DNA from: Micractinium sp. NFX-FRZ
Taxonomy: Eukaryota; Chlorophyta; Trebouxiophyceae; Chlorellales; Chlorellaceae
NCBI GenBank assembly: GCA_029339195.1
Contig: JAPTJF010000088.1
Coordinates: 62,001-126,000 of the forward strand
DNA: 64,000 nt
Direction: 5' to 3'
Each line of letters starts with the position of its first letter. Positions within the stretch are counted from its first letter, which is position 1. Made by a program: the position numbers and the translations under genes. The notes under the pieces were generated by a model. That model made no database searches. It worked only from the letters and a program-made list of their open reading frames with translations, and was not told the DNA's origin. This document shows positions 11,101 to 21,751 of this stretch, piece by piece.

Positions 11101-12134
11101 AGGAACGCCAGGCGGTCGTCGCCTGCCATGCGCAGGCGGCCCCAGTGCGAGCGGTCCACGACCACGGCTGAGGGCAGGAATGGGAGATGGGGGTATCGGG
11201 GTGGGGGGGAGAGAGTTCGGCAAGAAAGGCCAGGGAAGAGGCTGCAACATACGTGAGCGGGCAGGCAGGCAGGCAAACAGAATGAAGCTGCAACATAGGA
11301 GAGCCAGGCAGGCAGGCAAGCAAACCAACAGCCCAGACAGGAAGCATGTCAGCCAGGCAGTCAAGCGCCGCCCCACGCTTCACCTGCATTCTCCAGTGCA
11401 TGCATGGCCCGGCTGTTGTTCTTGAAGTGCGCCACCACGCCGGCGTCCTGCGCCCGGCAGGCAGGCAGGAGCCAACAAGTTCGACACGATGGGCATGCAG
11501 ACTGTGGGAGCGCAGGGGCAGACACGGCTGCCGCCCGCATCCTGCATCTGCCTCCCCAGCCACAGAATGCTCCTCCACTGCCACACTGAGGCACTGCACC
11601 CGGGCATCGAGAATGATCTCCACCACTCCACACAGCCTCCCCACTTCCCGTGCTTGCCACCTCACATCAAACACGGCCCCCTGCTCCGTTTGCACATCAA
11701 GCAGGTCGCCCCCAATATCTGGGATGTCCAAGTCGCCCAGCAAGCTGTCAAGGTCTGGCAGTTCGGGTGCTGCCTGCAGGCGGTGCGTGCGCCGGGGCAT
11801 GCCGCTGCTGCGCCTGCTGCTGCTGGCCGGCGGGCAAGGGGGCCCGGCAGGTGAGGGAGACAGAGCAGGGGAGTGGATTGCATGCAGGGTTGCAGCACAG
11901 GCTGCAGAGGCTGCAAGCAGGCTGGCAAGATGACTTGCGAGCAGCAGGGCAAGTGGTAGTGGCGGCGGTGGGTGGTGGGCGCTCGGTGACGCTGGCGTCA
12001 GCGGCAGCACCAACTCACCGGTGCGTGATTGGCATGCTACTGCTGACGCTGCTGTGCCCACTGGCACGCGCCCTGCTGCAAGGCGCCTGGAAGGCGGTGC
12101 CTGCTGGCCGGCAAGGTGCAATTATGCTGGCCAT
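8131..12134 (-). CDS. plastid YgfZ/GcvT-like folate-binding protein (COG0354)
   Basis: Relative of bacterial YgfZ, a folate-dependent protein that supports iron-sulfur enzymes, here with a likely plastid transit peptide ([15 protein letters not shown]...). Ten exons agree in phase: 12134-12019, 11813-11666, 11447-11384, 11167-11043, 10835-10695, 10229-10091, 9882-9776, 9407-9237, 8912-8774, 8426-8131 (481 aa). The body closely follows the plant plastid member: [43 protein letters not shown] and [19 protein letters not shown]. The YgfZ signature KGCYIGQET is at residues about 326-334. The C-terminus adds an Ala/Glu-rich coil ending in a Gln run. Intron 6 starts with GC (AG then GCAAGG). Three introns carry damaged copies of neighbouring exon edges. 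The exon 2 acceptor is the least certain. Confidence 0.9.
9070..9140 (-). repeat. ghost copy of the 3' end of YgfZ-like exon 8
   Basis: The plus strand here, for example TAGCACCCCTTCTCCATGCT, matches 9246-9305 (TAGCACCCCTTGTCCACGCT). This is the part of exon 8 that encodes the KGCYIGQE signature and runs to its donor. The copy sits in the next intron downstream and has lost the signature reading. Confidence 0.75.
9481..9550 (-). repeat. ghost copy of the 5' part of YgfZ-like exon 8
   Basis: The minus-strand translation reads [20 protein letters not shown], against [20 protein letters not shown] in real exon 8 (9407 downwards). The copy lies in the intron just upstream of that exon. Amino-acid similarity survives better than the key residues, as expected for a duplicate that has drifted. 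Confidence 0.75.
10298..10345 (-). repeat. ghost copy of YgfZ-like exon 6 start
   Basis: Twenty-five bases at 10298-10322 are identical to 10182-10206 within exon 6. The minus strand keeps an acceptor (GTGCAG), an exon-like KTCMFSLL reading and then a GT, so it could in principle be spliced as a micro-exon. Its length would break the frame. Confidence 0.75.
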
Positions 12135-12289
12135 GTCGGTGGGCTCAGTGCCAAGGCGACGTAACCAACGTGGGTGTCACCTAGAAATGCAAGTAGCATA
12201 TGGTCATCACCCAGAGGAACGCCCTCAGCCAGCTCACCACCGCTGGCAAGTCTCTCGGGGAATGCAGGTATCTGCGCTCTGTCATTGAA

Positions 12290-12337
12290 CTTGGCACATA
12301 ATCAGAACCCGGTCTTGTCCGTCGGTGCCCGACCCGC
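12290..12337. repeat. dispersed direct repeat, copy 1
   Basis: CTTGGCACATAATCAGAACC and the following GTCCGTCGG / TGCCCGACCCGC block recur at 14189-14251 in the same orientation. Copy 1 lies between the YgfZ-like start and the ORF at 12493. Confidence 0.7.
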
Positions 12338-12492
12338 CTCGGCCCCCGCCCAGCCAACACGCATCCAAAGGCCCACAAACGGACGGTCCCTTTTATAAGC
12401 CCCACGGCACCATGCTCGCCGCTGCCACCCGCGTTAGCCCAGCCTGGCCCCGCAAACAGCTGCAGTATCCTATGCGAGCCTAAAGTCTGGCG

Positions 12493-13224
12493 GTGCCTAG
12501 TCGCGGGCGCTGCCGGCGGCGGGCTGCAGCGGCGCCGCCGTCAGGCTGCGAGGACGGCACGCCGGCAGGCAGGCGGCCAACTTCGTCCCCTGGCCCAGAT
12601 GATTTTCGGCCGGCATATCGAGCATACCTGGCCGAGGAAGCAGCAAACGGCAAGGCCAGCCGTGCAGCATTCCAGGCGTGGATGGCTGAAGTAGACCAGC
12701 AATGCGACGAGTCCGAGGCCAAGGGCCGGGCAGTTGAGGACAGCATGCGGGCAACTCAGGACAGCATGCAGGCATTTGATGACCTCATGGCCCAGTGCTT
12801 CAAGGTGTTCATGCCAAGCATTACGCAGTCACCAGCGCCCGCCTCACCCTCATCCCCAGCGCCCGCACAGCTCCCGACCATGCCAGTCAAGTGGCCACCA
12901 TTGGCGGCGGGCGCGGCGCCGGCAGCAGCACGCACAGCCGCCGCAGACACGGCGGCGGCGGCGGCGGTCTTGTTTGCCAGCGTGGCTGCTGGGCATGAGG
13001 CAGCGGCCGAGGCAGCACAGGCAAATGCAGCCAACCAGCCGGCAGTAGCGCTGATGCAGGCAGGCGAGGAGTATTTGCGGGCGACAGCGGCGTGGCGCAT
13101 GGCGTTTGATGCACTGGAAGCGGCGCAGCAGGCGCAGCCCGGGGCGCCAGCGGTGGTCGAGGCGGAGGCTGCGGTTCAGGCGGCGCAGCGCTTCAAGCAC
13201 CAGCGGCAGGCCCTGCGCGAGTGA
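12493..13224 (+). CDS. Ala-rich hypothetical ORF with no clear start codon
   Basis: A 243-codon open frame ends at TGA 13224. Its first in-frame ATG is only at 12682, so either an upstream exon is missing or it starts internally. An acceptor-like AG at about 12485 would allow an upstream exon. The middle (DFRPAYRAYLAEEAANGK, then AFQAWMAEVDQQCDES) looks like soluble helical protein. The rest is Ala/Gln/Pro-rich and coil-like (HEAAAEAAQANAANQPAV). No family is recognised. A plus-strand TGTAA lies at 13617-13621. It is flanked by two copies of a dispersed repeat, so a non-autonomous mobile element is an alternative reading. Confidence 0.4.
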   Translation: MPSRGRCRRRAAAAPPSGCEDGTPAGRRPTSSPGPDDFRPAYRAYLAEEAANGKASRAAFQAWMAEVDQQCDESEAKGRAVEDSMRATQDSMQAFDDLMAQCFKVFMPSITQSPAPASPSSPAPAQLPTMPVKWPPLAAGAAPAAARTAAADTAAAAAVLFASVAAGHEAAAEAAQANAANQPAVALMQAGEEYLRATAAWRMAFDALEAAQQAQPGAPAVVEAEAAVQAAQRFKHQRQALRE

Positions 13225-14138
13225 TGGGCTGGGAAGAGCAGCCTTGGTGCGGCATGCCAGTTCTCAGGTGGCGGCAGCCTCGGCTCGACGTGGTAGGCCC
13301 CATGCCACCTCGCCCGCAGCAAAATGCTGTGCGGAGATCACCCACTTCACCCCCCAGCTGAGGCAGCAAGCCACTGCACATGCCTGCCCCGCCTGTGTTA
13401 CTTGACTGGAAACGGTTGACTTGACGTTTTGCTAGCCGTTGAATGCGCCTCTTGCACATGTGTTGCATTCTGTTGGCTTGGGTTGCATTTTCATCTCTGC
13501 CCTTGCATTTTCTCTCCCTGCGCTCCCTTTGACTGCACTTGGAGCAACTTGCTGCAGCCGCTTTTAGCCGCTGCCCTTGCAGTCCCTCTCTCTCCCGTGC
13601 TCCTTCGTTTTCCACCTGTAAACTGTGCTTACATCCAACTTTCAGGCCAGAGAGGCAGGGTTGAGAGCACAAAACGAGGCTCAGAGGAAGGAAACAGTAC
13701 AGAGCAGCGCTGCGCGCCAGCTGGGCAACTCGTGCCTTCCCCTCCTTCACCCTCCTGGACTGTTCGGCTTGCTATAAGAGGGCGCAAAGGGGCGCGCTGA
13801 AGCACTGCTGTCTGAATAACCAGGTACGTGCATCTTTGGGTAATAATTCACATGCGCGGCAGGAACCTTTGTCAAGGCGGGATAGAAAGACGAACCGGTG
13901 AACACATCCTGGGCGGGATGGCGGCGCTGTGCCACCCCTGGAGAGGACCTTCTGCACGCTTGTGAGGGCCAAGCTATCATCTGTTGCATGCTCACAATAC
14001 TGCCTGCATTTCTTCACATTCTGGGATGATCTGCGCAGTGAGTGAGGCGCCTTTTTTGCAGGCAACCAAGGGACGGGCACCAGCTACGGCGGCAGCGAGG
14101 TACAGGCGGCGGCGTACCCATGGGTGCCAGCGTCGCCC
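13225..14138. promoter_or_regulatory. intergenic and putative SAC3-like promoter
   Basis: The left part is the likely 3' flank of the preceding ORF, with TGTAA at 13617. TATAAGAG at 13773-13780 resembles a TATA box. About 40 bases on, an exon-like stretch ends in CCAG before GTACGTGC (13823). An acceptor TTTTTTGCAG ends at 14061. Together they suggest a non-coding first exon and a leader intron for the SAC3-like gene. This is inference from signals alone. Confidence 0.35.
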
Positions 14139-17100
14139 ATGGGCAGCGGCAACCTGCCTCATCGGCAACTGATATCACATGTATCTGCCTTGGCACATAA
14201 TCAGAACCCGATCTGAGGGCTGTGGTCTGTCCGTCGGAGTGCCCGACCCGCATGGCCTCTAGAGCCGCTGGGCAAGCTGAGGACTGAAGCAACGTCAAAG
14301 TTTGCCTGATGTCTGACAGGCCACTCCCAGGAGGGCCGCCTGCGCAGCAACAGGTGGGTTAAAGGCAGCGCCCGTGTCGCAACGGCGCTCCCGTGCCACT
14401 GCAGCGCGCTCGGGGCTGTGAACCTTTTGCGAACGGGATGCACTGCTGACTGGCGGGGTAAGCAGGCTGCACGCGGTGCAGAGCAGTGCGCCGCCGCCAC
14501 CCGCCCACCCACCGTGCCGCCCCCACACTGCTCACTTTCTGTGCAGTGGGCTGGGCAAGCCGGGGCGCCATACTCATACCAAGGTTACTACGGCCAGCAA
14601 GGTTACGACCCCTATCAGCAGTATGGCCAGCAGGCAGCCTACTACGGGCAGCAATACGCCGCTGCTGCCCCACCGCCGCCGCCGCCCCCGCCACCCATGT
14701 CTGACTTTGGCGCCACGCCGCAGCCGCCGCTGCCATCAAGTGATGGCAACAGCAGCGCCGGCGCTGGTGGCAGTGCCTACGCAGCAACCGCTGCTGGAGC
14801 AGGTTATGGCCAGGCGCAGCAGCAGGGGTACGGAGCCTACGGGGGTGCCTATGCACAGGGCTACTACCAGCAGCAATATGGGCAGCAGCAGGCTTACGGT
14901 GGTGCTTACCAGGGGTACCCTCCGTCCTACTATGGACAGCAGCAGTCACAACAGGCGCAGGTGCAGCAGCCGCCGGCGCAACAGCAGCAGGCGCAGGCGC
15001 AGCAGCAGGCGCATCCACGCAGGTGCGACGCGTGCCCGCTCCGCCTCCTTGTGACTCTTCTGTGCCTGCGTGCTTGATCACACCAACCCCCTCCTGGAAC
15101 GATGCTCTGCTGCAGCAATACAGATCTGTGGGCGTGTCTGACACTGTTTAAACGTATGCCCAAAACTGCTGTTGCCCAACTCCCATGCTGCAGCTACGCT
15201 GCCGCTGCGACCCAAGCCGCTGGCACCAATGTGGCACAGCCAGCGCATGCAGCAAACGGGCAGCAGCAGGGTGCGCCCGCACCGGCCTGGAAGGCAGCAG
15301 CCGACCGGGTGGCAGCGGCAGCGGCACACGCCGCTGGGCCTGCAAAGGCCAGCGGTGGCAGCAGTTTCGACGGGTACCATGCCGTGCCACCGCCCTCAGC
15401 CATGGCTCAGCCGGCAAATGCTGGGGTGGGCAGGAGGACCTTCTCCATTCGGCCGCAGCTGCCCAAGCAGCGGCCTCCGGAGCCATCCAACCCACTAGTA
15501 GCAGCATTCAACCAGGCAGCAGCCAAGATTGGCACTACGGCACCCACCGCGCCAGCATACACTGCAGTGCAGGTCCCCTCGCAGCAGCAGCAGCAGCGGG
15601 CAACGGCTGCGCCTGCGCCTGCTGCGGCGGTGGGCCCGCAGCAGTGGCCGCCGGCGCTCAAGGCGTACGTTGAGCGGGCGTTCAAGACGGCCGACGTGGT
15701 GCGTGCCATGGGGGCGGGGGGGTGGGGGCTAGTGTGGAGATATTCGCAACAGGTTTTTTTGTATTGGGGGTCTGCTTGCCACTCCACACCAGCACACACC
15801 CCATTGTTGCATGTCACCGTGCCACATTTGAACAAAGAACATCGCATCACAGTGCAAAGTTCATGCACACAGCCGGCAGCTGAGGCTGCTATGTGGCAAT
15901 TTTGTCTTGCTGGCTGACATCTGCCACTTGGCTATGTGCAACGCCAGCGTCCCGAGCTGCACTTGCCCTCACATGGCTTAATCAGCACTTGCTCTTGCAT
16001 GTGCAGCACCAATGGCCCAAGCTGCAGGAACCCTTCGCTTTACTTTCGACTTACATTTAACAATGCTTGTTCCTTGCCTGCTTGCTCTGCGTGTGCAGCG
16101 CCAGCGTCCCAAGCTGCAGGAGGTTCTGAAGCAGGTCATTGGGGATGCGCAGACCTCGGGTGGGTGCCGCGGCCAGTGTTGCAGGCCCCAACAGCCTGCA
16201 GCAGGGCAGAGCATGGCTGGCATAAGAGCATGTTTGAGCGGCGCTATCAGAAGATTGATGTGCGCAGGACGTGGGCTGGAATGTGCGCGCTGCTCCTCTC
16301 TGCGTGACCCACTGTGCTCATGTTGCTGTGCTGTTTGCAGGCGAGCTGTGGACGCGGGACTGGGAAACGATGCCGCTGCCGGACCTTAGCCAGAGTGCAG
16401 CAGATGCAGCAGCCGTGCTGGCAGAGGTGGCGGCGGTCAGCGGGCCAGCAGCGGTGGGGGCTGGGGCGGCTGCGCATGTGAGCAGGTGGGCTGCTCCGCA
16501 GCAGTACGCACAGCAGCAGCAGCAACAGCAGCAGTGCAGCCAGCAGCAGTACGCACAGCAGCAGCAGTACACTCAGCAGTATGCGCAGCACCAGAAGCAG
16601 CAACATGCCCAGAAGCAGCAGCAGCAGCAGCAGCAGGTCAAGTATGCTGATCGGCGGCAGCGGCAGCGGTTGGATACTGGGGATGGTGACAGGTATGGGC
16701 GCAGTGGCAAGGGGCGGAAGCGGAGCTACCGAGACGACCGCTCCGACTCGTCCTCAAGCTCCGACTCGGGTGCGTGCTGCATTGCAGGGTACGTTCGCTT
16801 GTGCCATGTAATGCAGGACAGTCACCGTCCGTTGTTCTGGAAAGATATGGGGCGCGCTGCGGTTGCAGGTGTCTGAACTTGCAGTTGCTTCACTCGATAA
16901 AAAAGTATTTACAAACACCCGACTTGTGCTGTGCTTCGTCTGCGCCCGTGCAGACGAGGGCCAGTGGTCGTACGCCGAGCGGCAGCGGCGACAGCGCCGA
17001 GCAGGCCGGTTTCAAGATGCGAGCGGCAGGTGCGCAAACTGCTTGGGTTGTGTGCTGCCTGCGGTTGGTTCGCTTTGTTTGTAGGCCTTGCTCGTTGGAA

Positions 17101-20100
17101 GGACAATCATTTGTGTAGCCGGGGGAACTCCGCAGTTGTTGGCATGCTTGTTTTTAATTGGTAGACTTTGCCAAACACGTGCTTTGGGGGGGAGAAAAAC
17201 TACTAGTATTTCAAGTTACAACTTCCATGAGCTGGAAATCTGCTTGCGTGTCGAGGATTGCGTTCTATCAATCAGTGACTCATTGCTTCTTGCTCCCATT
17301 TTCCTCGTGATGCCGCAGCAAGAAGCACGGTGGCGGCAGCAGTGCGTGGTGGGCTGAGCAGCGGCGGCAGCGGGTGCTGGAGATGCTGGAAGAGGGGGAG
17401 GATGAGGAAGTGGACTGGGATGCAGTTGCCATCAAGGTGGGCGCATGGGTTGGTGAGAACATATGCATGGGTTAGTGAACGTGATGATGCGAGCCAGCTT
17501 AGGGGAACATGGGTGCTTGTGACAGCGGACCGGATTGAGAGAGGCCTGGCAACAGTGACAGTTGGATGGGTTCGGACAGCAGTTGGCCAGCTGTGTTTGA
17601 TGACTGTGAACTACACACTGCCCGACGTGCGCACATTCCTGACTTTGTTTTGAGTGGTGCAGGGCACCTGCCAGCAGCTGGAGAAGTCCTACTTCCGCCT
17701 CACCTCGGCGCCTGACCCGGCCACTGTCAGGTGAGGTGAAGAGGGTGCATTTGTTGATCATTTCTAGCCAAGGGATTTGGTCGCCGGGTCCATTGATGGC
17801 AAAAGTCGTGTTCGTGTACCTATAGATTAGCAACAAAAGCGGTTTAAGATGCCCGTGCCCTGCCGCGTCCTGTCTTGCCTCTGCAGGCCTGAGTCGGTGC
17901 TGCGTCGCGCGCTGGGGCGCCTCATTGGGCTGCTGCGGGCCGGGGAGGTCAACTACTTCTACGCCCTGGACCAGTTCAAGGTAAGGCATCCGTTGTTGCT
18001 GTGATTGTGCAGGGTGAAAGTGTGGGCAGAGTTGATAGAATGCCAACACTTGTATGTTGCTGTGTGAATGTTGTTAACATCGTTAAATGTAGTTTCTGCA
18101 AAGATGGCAGCCCTCTGTATGCCTTGACCCAGTCTTATGTGGTGCATTGGGGTCATTCATGCTTGCACAGTGCGTTTGGCAGTTTAGCACTTGCCACATT
18201 GTACAGTACAACAGCTAGCAAACAATGAGCCTAGTGCCCAATTGTCTTGCTGGTGCAAGCCGCGTGAGTCTGTGCAGCACAAGGAGGGTGCTGCTTGTTG
18301 TGGTTTCATCTTGGTACATCGGCTCTTTCTGTTCTCCATGTTGCAGGGCATGCGGCAGGACTGCACCGTGCAGCACATCCGCAATGAGCTGGCTGTGCAG
18401 GTGCGGCTCAGCTAGCCAGTATGAAGTTCTCCAGCTGCTGTGAATTGCCTTGATGCTGGTGGCCAGCATTTGCATCAAGCCTGGTCGCTCTTCTGAGTCC
18501 CTTAGCCTGCATCATTCAATCTATGCATAGGCTCAAGGACGAACTCGATGCATGGCTCAAGCACTTACTGCAGCATGCTTGTGCTCGCATTCATGTAGGT
18601 GTACGAGGCGCACGCTCGGGCAGCTCTGGAGTATGGTGACGTGGCAGAGTACAACCAGTGCCAGAGCCAGCTGCGCATGCTGTACAATGGTGGGCTGCAG
18701 GGAAGGCAGCTATGGCGTGGTGCTGCACACTGGTGCTGCAGTGGCAGGCAGGAGCTCGGGACTTGTGTGCATGCATTCCCAACGGATAAGCACGTCATGC
18801 TCACCATCACCGGTGCTAGAAAGGAAATCTGCCTGAATACGCCATCTATCTAACCCCGCCTGCTGCAGAGGGTGTGCCTGGGTGCCGCATCGAGTTCCTG
18901 GCATATCGCATCATCTACCAGGCGGTGCACGCCAATCATGGCGAGATCCTGCAGCTGCTCAACACGCTGAAGAAAGTCAAGCCCGAGGTGCGTGTGAAGC
19001 TCAGGATCTGCACCACGAAGCTATACGCATGCAGGACAACGGCCATGAACCTGTGCACATGTACATGACGCAGGGACGGCGATTTTAATACTGACAGTTT
19101 GCGTCCTGAGTTGCCACGTGATTTCATCATGCAGTTGCCATTCCCCTTGTCCTGCCCCTTTTCTTCCCTGCACGAGGTGGCGCAGTTTCTAACTGTGCCA
19201 GGTTGTATCATGCACGCGTCCCCCAACTTTGAATCTTACCTTCTCCCCCCGCTGTCCCCCGCTTCCTACTTTGCAGGAGGCGGCGCACCACGAGGTGGCA
19301 CACGCCTTGGCCGTGCGCGCTGCGGTGGCCTCAGCGGACTATGCCCGCTTCTTCAAGCTGTATGCCTCCGCCCCTGCCCTTGGCCGCGCCCTCATGGACA
19401 TTTACGTGCCCACGCTGCGATACGATGCCCTGAATGTGCTGGTCAAGGCCTTCAAGCCCTCGCTGCCGGTGCCCTTCCTTGCGGCCCAGCTGGGCTTTCT
19501 TGCAGCAGCCTCGTCACCCTCTCCTGGGGCTGGGCCCACATCTGGTGCCCAAGTTGCCCCCTGTGTCACCGCGTCTGGTGAGCCGGCAGGTAAGTCCTTC
19601 CCCCCCACTGACGATAGTCCAGCAGGCAAGCCGCCATCCGCAAAATCAGCTGGCGGTGGGGGCAGCAGCGCAGGGCACGCGGCAGCGGCTGGCGGGCAGG
19701 CTGGCCTGAGTAATGGTGCAGCGGCGGCAGGCGGCGGCGGCGTGGCGGAGCCTCCCCCTGGCTGCATCGAGGCGTTCTACCCAGGAGAGCACGCAGCCAA
19801 GGTGAGCTTCTAAAATGACCAGCCTGTGTTTTATTTGCTGTCTACTGCTGCTCGTCGCCAGCGAGTAAAGCAGGTCCTCGTAAAGCACAGGCTAATATGG
19901 TTGGACGGCACTCTTCCAGGCTGCTGTGATTGGACGGCACTCTACAGCTGCAGTGCAGGACAAAGTGCTGTGCTGCAGTGCATGTATGTCCCCCCCATCC
20001 ATTAAAGCACACAGCTGCCCCAAGCCTCCCTCTGCTGCTCATCAACCCCTGTCCCTCCTCCCATGTGCACCCTCTGCTCCTGCAGACCGACGAAGTAGAG

Positions 20101-20304
20101 GGCTGCCATGACTGCATTGCTTGGCTGTCCGAGTGTGGGGCGGTGGTCACGGGCGCGGGCAACGGTGATGTGGCAGAGGCGGCGCTGGACTGCAAGGCAA
20201 GCGCGGGGCAGCTCCAGATGCCAGAGGAGAAGGCCAAGGTGGCACACGGGGATCAGAACCTAACATTGGACGACTTCTTGGCCAAGGCAGGTGAAGCGAT
20301 GTAG
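14139..20304 (+). CDS. SAC3/GANP-domain protein, SAC3A/LENG8-like
   Basis: Nuclear protein of the SAC3 family, tied to mRNA export and processing. Exons agree in phase: 14139-14180, 14547-15022, 15194-15698, 16099-16159, 16341-16769, 16954-17029, 17319-17436, 17663-17730, 17887-17980, 18347-18400, 18599-18689, 18869-18987, 19277-19801, 20086-20304 (about 958 aa). The N-terminus is Tyr/Gln/Gly-rich (QGYYGQQGYDPYQQYGQQ) with a polyproline run and a second Gln tract in exon 5; a short Arg/Ser-rich stretch follows. The SAC3 core is clear: WPPALKAYVERAF, ELWTRDWETMPLP, SKKHGGGSSAWWAEQR, DCTVQHIRNELAVQVYEAHA, EYNQCQSQLRMLY, CRIEFLAYRIIYQAVH, HALAVRAAVASADYARFFKL and KVAHGDQNLTLDDFLAKA. The start is uncertain: an in-frame YPWVP stretch lies just upstream, and ATG 14120 is in another frame. 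TGTAA at 20595-20599 fits the 3' end. Confidence 0.88.
14189..14251. repeat. dispersed direct repeat, copy 2
   Basis: Matches 12290-12337 with a 14-15 base insertion in the middle. It lies in intron 1 of the SAC3-like gene, 1.9 kb from copy 1. Confidence 0.7.
15938..15961 (+). repeat. ghost copy 1 of SAC3-like exon 4 start
   Basis: ACGCCAGCGTCCCGAGCTGC matches the start of the exon at 16099 (GCGCCAGCGTCCCAAGCTGC) with two differences. Its acceptor AG has become AAC. Confidence 0.8.
16000..16036 (+). repeat. ghost copy 2 of SAC3-like exon 4 start
   Basis: TGTGCAGCACCAATGGCCCA then AGCTGCAGGAAC resembles 16093-16123, and the acceptor TGTGCAG is intact. It lies 96 bases upstream of the real exon in the same intron. 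Confidence 0.7.
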
Positions 20305-21751
20305 GCTGCAGCATGAGAGCTAGTTTGAGATGAGGCTTTGCTGAGAGAGGTAAGTCAACGCACAAACGCTCGCTTGTTATAAAGCGTATCACCTAGTAAG
20401 GCTTTGTCCCCACTCTAGCTGCCACCTCAACGAAGCCCTTTTGCATGCTGTCCTCTTGACTCCTTTCCCTTTCACGGTGTGCTGCACAATCTGGCTACCA
20501 ATCAAGCCCAAGGTTTGTGCAGCCATACAGGCGTCTGCTGCCGGCATCCCTTGTTTTTTTGTTTGCAATATTGTCTGTCCCTTGTTCAGTGGCATGTAAA
20601 CATGCACATGCTGTGTTGACCCCGGCCAAGGGAACAAAGATGCAGCCTACATTTTCAGGCTGGTCTGCCAGCAAGCGCCTGCTCATCCAACCACCCAGTT
20701 CTCTCAACGTTCATAGCGCTCAACTTACAGACGTTGTGCTCGTCATTCTGCCTCAGCTTCCGCACGCCAGCAGGGAAGACCCATGAGAAGGGGAAGTGGA
20801 AAAGGGGCCGACTGGAGAAGAGGGGCGGTTGCTCGGGAGGCGTCATCTGTTGCTCGACGGGCAGATGCCAGTAGAGCCCCGCACAGCTGCAGCATGACGG
20901 CATGGCGCTGCCGCCGTACCCACAGCGACGTGGAGTTCCGCCGCCGCACTCACACGGGCGCCACCACGTGCTGTACTGTGGTGCTCGTGCCAGTGGCACC
21001 AGTGGCGCCGTGGCGGGAGCGGCAGCAGGGCCAGCCCGGGGGGTGCATTACGATGAGGGCACCTCTCTGGAGCCCACAATGGCAGGCCTGGGCTCGCGGG
21101 AGGCACGGCTGTGGCCGGCAGGCTGCTATTCAGATGCAAAAGGCACCGGTGCGCGGATGACCACCCGCCTCCTGCGCTTCCTCCAGCGCTGCCCAGCCCG
21201 ACTGCACATGCAGCTTTTCTTCCCAGGCCGGGTGCACCTGCAGCCCCTCCCATCTGATAGCACCGACAGCACCTAGAATATCCACCGGCCTTCCCTCCTG
21301 CTCAGTTCTCTTGTTGACATCATCACTCCTTGGCAACCCTTACCGCTTTCTTTGGCACTGCTGCACATCTTTTACAGCAGTGGGTTGCAAGCGGCTTCAT
21401 GTTGTGAGGGAGGGCGGTTGAGCTTGGATTGGAAGGGGCAAGCAGACAGCAAAGACGACAGCAAACTAGCAGAAACGAAGCAAGGGAGCAGGAACAAAGC
21501 AGGGGTGGAGGGGCGGATGGGTGCACCCATCACATGGCAATGGGCGAGGGAGTGGCAAGCGGTGGTGCCTTGGGTGCTCTGGCACTCGAGGCGGGTGAGT
21601 GCTCTAGCACAGGAATATGCATGACAGGGAGGTGCATGGTGCTGGGGGCCGCTCCGCAGCTAGCGGTGTCGCGGGGGTGGGAGAGTGGCGGCAAGGCCCC
21701 GGCGGTCAGAGCCGCGGTGACGGCAGCGACCCTTGCCCACGCTGGCTGTGC
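20305..21751. other. intergenic stretch without a supported gene
   Basis: This lies between two convergent genes. Open frames occur on both strands at about 20780-21330, including a minus-strand frame at 21130-21330 with a protein-like composition, but none has a start, splice pattern or family motif that I can defend. TGTAA at 20595-20599 serves the SAC3-like gene. Confidence 0.4.
20595..20599 (+). terminator. TGTAA polyadenylation signal of the SAC3-like gene
   Basis: Plus-strand TGTAA about 290 bases after the stop at 20304. Confidence 0.35.

Noticed and set aside
12290..12337. Dispersed block considered as a tRNA-derived SINE or tRNA
   Set aside because: GGGTTCTGATTATG on the minus strand only loosely resembles a B box (GGTTCGANTCC), with no A box or cloverleaf.
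20783..21276. Overlapping plus-strand frames between SAC3 and the membrane-protein gene
   Set aside because: Arg/Cys/Trp-rich composition in several frames at once, typical of GC-rich noncoding sequence.
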